Below are positions 33,301 to 36,702 of a stretch of DNA of 36,702 nt, piece after piece. The notes under the pieces are model-generated. The model did no database searches, had not been told where the DNA came from, and saw nothing but the letters and a program-made list of their open reading frames with translations. The stretch comes from Flavobacteriales bacterium. Its GTDB lineage: Bacteria; Bacteroidota; Bacteroidia; Flavobacteriales_D; Crocinitomicaceae. Position numbers and translations under genes: made by a program. The stretch covers positions 1-36,702 of the forward strand of contig CANNKP010000010.1 of the NCBI GenBank assembly GCA_947505255.1. The letters are read 5' to 3'. Each line of letters starts with the position of its first letter. The first letter of the stretch is position 1.

Positions 33301-36300
33301 AGTAGCGTCACAATTGCTATTCGTAATATTGCAGGATATGGAAATAATATATATGTTGATAATATTAATATTACTGGTGTTGCAGCAGTTGGTGTTCCAG
33401 TAGCTAGTTTTACTGCTTCTCCTTCTTCTCCAATTTGCGCTGGTCAAACAGTAACATACACAAGTACAGCAACAAATAGTCCTACTTCTTATAGTTGGGC
33501 ATTTGCTGGCGGAACTCCAGCAACTAGCACTTCTGCTACACAAGTTGTAACATATCCTGCTGCTGGAACATATAATGTTTCTTTAACAGCAACAAATGGA
33601 AGTGGTTCAAATACGCTGAATCAGTTGGCATACATGACTGTTAATGCAATTCCATCTACCCCAGGAATAATTTCAGGTACAGCTTCAGTATGTTCAGGTA
33701 TTGTAGGAAATGTTTATTCAATATCGGCAGTTCCTGGCGCAACGAGTTATACATGGACAGTTCCAGCTGGTACAACTATTACCTCCGGTCAAGGAACTGT
33801 TTCTGCCATTGTAACAATGGGATCTGTTTCAGGAAATATTGCGGTTACCGCTACAAATGCATGTGGAACATCTTCTGCTAGCAGTTTAGCAATCTCTATT
33901 AATAATATCCCTGCGACGCCAGGTGCAATAACAGGTTTAGCTGCAGTATGTTCTGCATCTGCTGGGAATGTTTATACAATAATAGCAATTCCAGGAGCAA
34001 CAAATTATACATGGACCGTTCCAGCAGGTGCAACTATTACATCAGGTCAAGGAACAGTTTCTGCAACAATAACAATGGGATCAACTTCAGGAAATGTTTC
34101 CGTAACAGCAACAAATGCATGTGGAACATCTACCGCTAGCAGTTTAGCAATTACAATAAATACTACTCCTGCAGTGCCAGGATCAATAACTGGTTCTGCA
34201 ACGGTGTGTTCTGGATCTGTTGGCAATGTTTATTCAATAACAGCAGTTCCTGGTGCAACAAATTATACTTGGACTGTTCCGTCAGGATCGACTATTACTT
34301 CTGGTCAAGGAACAGTTTCTGCAACAATAACTACGGGATCAACTTCAGGAAATGTTTCCGTAACAGCAACAAATGCATGTGGAACTTCTTCCGCTAGCAG
34401 TTTAGCAATTACAATAAATACTACTCCTGCTGTTCCAGGATCAATAACTGGATCTGCAACGGTGTGTTCAGGCTCAGGTGGAAATATTTATTCAATAACA
34501 ACGGTGCCAGGTGCAACAAGTTATACTTGGACAGTTCCAGCAGGTGCAACGATTACCTCAGGTCAGGGAACTATTTCTGCAACGGTAACTATGGGATCAA
34601 CTACAGGAAATGTTACTGTTGCCGCTACAAATGCTTGCGGCACATCTTCAGCAAGTATTATTGTCGTAGCAGTTACAAATGCTCCATCAACTCCGGGAAT
34701 AATAAGTGGGACAACTTCACTTTGTTCGGGCTCAGCTGGAAATATTTATTCAATAACAGCCGTTCCAGGAGCAACAAGTTATGCATGGACTGTTCCAGTA
34801 GGAGCAACTATCACTTCTGGACAAGGAACACTATCTGTGACAGTCACAATGGGAATATCTTCTGGAAATATTGCGGTTACTGCATCTAATTCATGCGGTA
34901 ATTCGGTGGCTAGTAGTATACCAATTACGGTTAATTCTATACCTTCTGTTCCAGGATCAATAACTGGTTCGGTAATAGCTTGTTCAGGCTCAGTTGGAAA
35001 TGTTTATTCAATAACGCCAGTTCTCGGAGCTACTAGCTATTTTTGGACCGTTCCAGCAGGTACAATAATCTCAAGTGGACAAGGTTCTGTTTCAGCTACT
35101 GTAACGATGGGATCAACTTCAGGCAATGTTGCGGTTACAGCAACTAATTCATGTGGGACATCCTTGGCAAGTAGTTCCGCTATTGTTTTAAACAGTGCTG
35201 CACCTGCTACTCCAGGAATTATATCTGGCTCAGCAACACCTTGTTCAGGCTCCACTGGAAATGTTTATTCAATTGCGGCTGTATCAGGAGCAACAAATTA
35301 TACGTGGACTATTCCATCTGGGGCGACAATAACAGCTGGTCAAGGCACAGCTTCGGCAACTGTTACAATGGGAGCAGTTGCAGGAACTATTTCAGTTATA
35401 GCTTCTAGCACATGTGGAACATCATCTGCGAGTAATTTAAATATTACGTTAAGCACTACTCCAACAGCACCTGGAGTTATTAATGGAACTGCAACGGTCT
35501 GTTCAGGTTCGACACAAAATTATTCGATTAATTCTGTTTTGGGAGCAACAAATTACACTTGGACTTCTCCAATTGGATCAACGATTACAGCAGGTCAAGG
35601 TTCTAGTGCTATTAACACCAATTTTGGTTCAACTGCAGGCGATATTACAGTTGCTGCTTCTAATACTTGTGGATCATCATCATTAAGCATTTTAGCAATT
35701 AATATTGATATTATTCCATCGGCTAATATACCTGCGGATCAGAATATTTGTGTTGGTGATAATACATTACCGATTATTTTTAGTGGAAGTAATATTGGTT
35801 CAATTTATTCTTGGACCAATGATAATACATTGGTTGGTTTAGGGGCTTCTGGAAATGGAGATATTTCTTCATTCTTGTCTACCTCGAATGGAATTGCGAA
35901 TATCTCTGTAACACCAACATTGAATGGATGTGCTGGAATTCCTGTTTCATTTATTATAAATGTAAATCAGCTGCCGATTGTAACCTTAAATAATTTTGCG
36001 CCAGTTTGTGCAAATTGGGCGGCATTTAGTTTAACAGGAGGAAGTCCAGCCGGAGGATTATATTCTGGAGCAACTGTTAGCAGCAATACTTTCAATCCTA
36101 TTACATCAGGACCTGGAGTTTTTAATTTAACGTATACAGTATCATCAAATGGGTGTATTGGATTTGCTTCTTCTAATATAACGGTGGATGCATGCGCTAG
36201 TATCAATGAAACTGAGGATGATATAATATTAATCTATCCGAATCCTACAAACGGAATAGTTGAAATTGAAGGGGAATCACTTTCTAATTACTCACTTGTT

Positions 36301-36453
36301 GAATTGATTGATGTAACTGGAAGAATTGTTGAGCAATGGACAGTTTATAATAACAAGATGAAGATCAATATTAGAAATCATTCAACTGGTTTTTATTCGA
36401 TAAAATTAAGTGGTGACAAAGGAGAATTGATTAGTCGTATTATTTTGAATTAA
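30310..36453 (+). CDS. Giant secreted T9SS protein with BNR propeller, PKD and tandem Ig-like repeats
   Basis: 2047 residues from the ATG at 30310. An in-frame TTG lies at 30292 but the ATG precedes a clean signal peptide (MKRKLHFALMAIVLLLMG, ending SSHSQ). Residues of about 100-750 hold many BNR/sortilin-like units marked by S/T-x-x-G-x-[ST]W (TDGGTTW, TNGGTTW, TNSGSSW), forming one or two beta-propellers. Then a PKD domain at about 763, a jelly-roll or cleaved-adhesin-like region (850-1025), a second PKD from about 1029, eight 86-residue repeats (1114-1801), further Ig-like regions, and a type A sorting tail (IYPNPTNG, LIDVTGRIV, last residues SRIILN). It should be a surface or secreted adhesin- or glycan-binding-type protein. 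There is no catalytic motif I can identify, so a hydrolase role is only possible. The terminator at 36470 ends the unit. Confidence 0.9.
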   Translation: MKRKLHFALMAIVLLLMGFSSHSQSYVEMMHDPTANFYDVQDSFNSYWDGRPMEKGKGYKAFRRWESYMTPRVYPKGNMTLPTQNYANYVEWETNNTNAGIPKSVAGNWTFMGPTGKPAGGGAGRVNFIRFDPVTTTTMYIGAPDGGLWKTTNAGTSWSTNTDQLTVIGCTDLAINPSNTQIMYLATGDGDAGDSYSTGVLKSTDGGTTWAATGLTWTASQGITISRLLINSTNPLILMAFGSNGIWRTTNGGTTWSQPSGTFNGIMDAEFKPGDVNTVYAAGATFRKSTDGGLTWGTAIATGLTGIGRLAIAVTAANPAYVYLLASRGSDSGFLGLVRSTNSGGAFTTRMASTASNNILGWNNGADAGGQGWYDLTIAASPTNAEEIFTGGVNVWRSINGGTSFVLNTHWTGSYSKPQVHSDFHDVVFLPGSGTNLFSGNDGGVFKTTNSGSSWTDVSSNLCIAQQYRVGLSALNATILVTGHQDNGTNKMNGANWTQIYGGDGMDCFIDRTNNNIIYESYVYGDYSKSTNGGGTWTTINTGLPAGDWLCAWHQDPVTATTLYAGGRAALYKTTNSGTAWTALGTPTGTGNIVEFEIAPSNNQIIYALKTGANAVSKSINGGTSFTSVSTGLPTSVMPTDVAISNTNSNIVFVTYSGYGSSSKVFKSINGGTTWTNISTGLPNLPCNTIVYSNGSTNDAIYVGMDVGVYYKDNASGWILFNTGLPNTSVSDLEIYYATNRLRAATFGRGTWDSDLYSAVAAVPVASFTASATTICVGQSVTFTNTSSGIPTSYSWNFAGGTPTTSTATNPTITYNSVGTFAVNLTATNGSGTNTVSQPNYITVVSPIGLPLPLNEGFVSATFAPTNWTIYNADLGDTTWARSSTVGFAPTLGNSMIFDNYAFNDAGNLDEARTPKLNFTGLTSAQMTFDVAYAPYNAANFDGLEVLVSTDCGLTYTSVYSKSNTVLATAPATTALFVPTVAQWRVETISLNAYIGQSSVTIAIRNIAGYGNNIYVDNINITGVAAVGVPVASFTASPSSPICAGQTVTYTSTATNSPTSYSWAFAGGTPATSTSATQVVTYPAAGTYNVSLTATNGSGSNTLNQLAYMTVNAIPSTPGIISGTASVCSGIVGNVYSISAVPGATSYTWTVPAGTTITSGQGTVSAIVTMGSVSGNIAVTATNACGTSSASSLAISINNIPATPGAITGLAAVCSASAGNVYTIIAIPGATNYTWTVPAGATITSGQGTVSATITMGSTSGNVSVTATNACGTSTASSLAITINTTPAVPGSITGSATVCSGSVGNVYSITAVPGATNYTWTVPSGSTITSGQGTVSATITTGSTSGNVSVTATNACGTSSASSLAITINTTPAVPGSITGSATVCSGSGGNIYSITTVPGATSYTWTVPAGATITSGQGTISATVTMGSTTGNVTVAATNACGTSSASIIVVAVTNAPSTPGIISGTTSLCSGSAGNIYSITAVPGATSYAWTVPVGATITSGQGTLSVTVTMGISSGNIAVTASNSCGNSVASSIPITVNSIPSVPGSITGSVIACSGSVGNVYSITPVLGATSYFWTVPAGTIISSGQGSVSATVTMGSTSGNVAVTATNSCGTSLASSSAIVLNSAAPATPGIISGSATPCSGSTGNVYSIAAVSGATNYTWTIPSGATITAGQGTASATVTMGAVAGTISVIASSTCGTSSASNLNITLSTTPTAPGVINGTATVCSGSTQNYSINSVLGATNYTWTSPIGSTITAGQGSSAINTNFGSTAGDITVAASNTCGSSSLSILAINIDIIPSANIPADQNICVGDNTLPIIFSGSNIGSIYSWTNDNTLVGLGASGNGDISSFLSTSNGIANISVTPTLNGCAGIPVSFIINVNQLPIVTLNNFAPVCANWAAFSLTGGSPAGGLYSGATVSSNTFNPITSGPGVFNLTYTVSSNGCIGFASSNITVDACASINETEDDIILIYPNPTNGIVEIEGESLSNYSLVELIDVTGRIVEQWTVYNNKMKINIRNHSTGFYSIKLSGDKGELISRIILN
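33649..35712 (+). repeat. Eight tandem 258-bp repeats
   Basis: Repeat starts fall at 33649, 33907, 34165, 34423, 34681, 34939, 35200 and 35458. The first five intervals are exactly 258 bp. The sixth is longer by one codon, and the last unit is 255 bp. Each unit encodes 86 residues of PKD/Ig-like type: PG-I-G, VCSGS, YSITAVPGATSYTWTVP, TITSGQGT and NACGTSSAS, with two cysteines. Units 2, 3 and 4 share long identical DNA stretches. Confidence 0.93.
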
Positions 36454-36469
36454 CAATAAGTAAAAAAAT

Positions 36470-36504
36470 AAAAAGCCCTGTATCAATTTGATATAGGGCT
36501 TTTT
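36470..36504. terminator. Strong bidirectional terminator
   Basis: AAAAAGCCCT-g-TATC, five-base loop, GATA-t-AGGGCTTTTT. Arms are complementary apart from one internal mismatch. The flanking A- and T-runs make it work on both strands, serving the 2047-aa protein and the gene entering from the right. Confidence 0.9.
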
Positions 36505-36529
36505 CGTATAGTCAATAAATTTATTTATC

Positions 36530-36702
36530 TTATTCTACTGTAGAGTCTCCCTCTACGGTGGAGTAGTCCCAAAGGGTATTTGGTTGGTCTGTTAGTGTTT
36601 TAAAGGGTTTCAAGAGGTTTTTCCTCGGAACGTTTTTAGTAAAGGTGTAGTTGATACCCTCGAAAATTAATGGTATTTTAAGAAAAAGATGTAATTCATG
36701 AA
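36530..36702 (-). CDS. C-terminal end of an unrecognised protein (runs off the window)
   Basis: A minus-strand frame open from the window edge to a TAA at 36530-36532, 56 residues visible, ending DYSTVEGDSTVE. The last 12 residues contain STVE twice. The frame is preceded by FTKNVPRKNLLKPFKTL. No family is recognised. It shares the bidirectional terminator with the gene to its left. Confidence 0.5.
   Translation of the reverse strand, partial: HELHLFLKIPLIFEGINYTFTKNVPRKNLLKPFKTLTDQPNTLWDYSTVEGDSTVE

Noticed and set aside
33690-34889. Regularly spaced 63-141 residue Cys/Asn-rich frames in another plus-strand frame
   Set aside because: They recur every 258 bp because the underlying repeat does, and their composition is unlike any normal protein. 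They are shadows of the repeat array.
1-36702. CRISPR arrays, tRNA or rRNA genes, complete insertion sequences
   Set aside because: None seen by reading both strands. The only long repeats are the 290-bp duplicate and the 258-bp coding array.

Overview
The window is AT-rich DNA from a member of the Bacteroidota, most likely a flavobacterium-like organism (Flavobacteriales; a Crocinitomicaceae/Fluviicola-type genome is my guess from gene style, not something proved here). The signs are two large secreted proteins with type IX secretion (T9SS) type A sorting tails, a Bacteroidota-type lipoprotein, TAnnTTTG promoter elements, and a carotenoid cluster with a fused CrtYcd-type lycopene cyclase and CruF. 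No rRNA, tRNA, CRISPR array or complete insertion sequence was seen.

Region 1 (1-4.1 kb): a partial duplicate (HTH end plus terminator) of a LuxR-type response regulator, a lipoprotein, a 620-bp regulatory region with palindromes, a secreted subtilisin-like protease with SprB-like repeats and a sorting tail, and a 55-aa secreted or membrane peptide. Region 2 (4.1-11.4 kb) is a dense two-component locus: an intact NarL/FixJ regulator, a receiver-only protein that looks like the same family without its HTH, a CheY-like receiver, a 1143-aa PAS/GAF histidine kinase with a long insertion between its H and N boxes, and a REC-PAS-HisKA_3 kinase. Region 3 (11.7-17.9 kb) is housekeeping-like: a PfkB sugar kinase, a DUF349 protein and a membrane protein in one operon, then a divergent AsmA-family protein.

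Region 4 (17.9-23.6 kb) is the most interesting part. It is a minus-strand cluster that reads as a complete gas-sensing phosphorelay: sigma54-dependent NtrC-type regulator, H-NOX heme sensor, hybrid kinase carrying an HNOBA domain, Hpt protein, then (after a terminator) a receiver with a C-terminal membrane anchor and a 37-aa membrane peptide. H-NOX and the HNOBA kinase are in the same reading frame and are separated by one TAA plus one codon. The kinase has no ATG start. Without the stop, the product would be an H-NOX-HNOBA-PAS-kinase with the same N-terminal order as animal soluble guanylate cyclase.

Region 5 (23.9-30.1 kb): a DUF255/thioredoxin-like protein, a secreted YD-like repeat protein, a four-gene carotenoid-type operon (NAD-dependent epimerase/reductase, CruF, CrtZ, lycopene cyclase), and an alkyltransferase-like DNA repair protein. 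Region 6 (30.3-36.5 kb): a 2047-aa secreted T9SS protein with BNR/sortilin-like propeller repeats, PKD domains and eight 86-residue PKD/Ig-like repeats (258-bp DNA period), closed by a strong terminator. The C-terminal end of an unrecognised minus-strand gene runs off the right edge.
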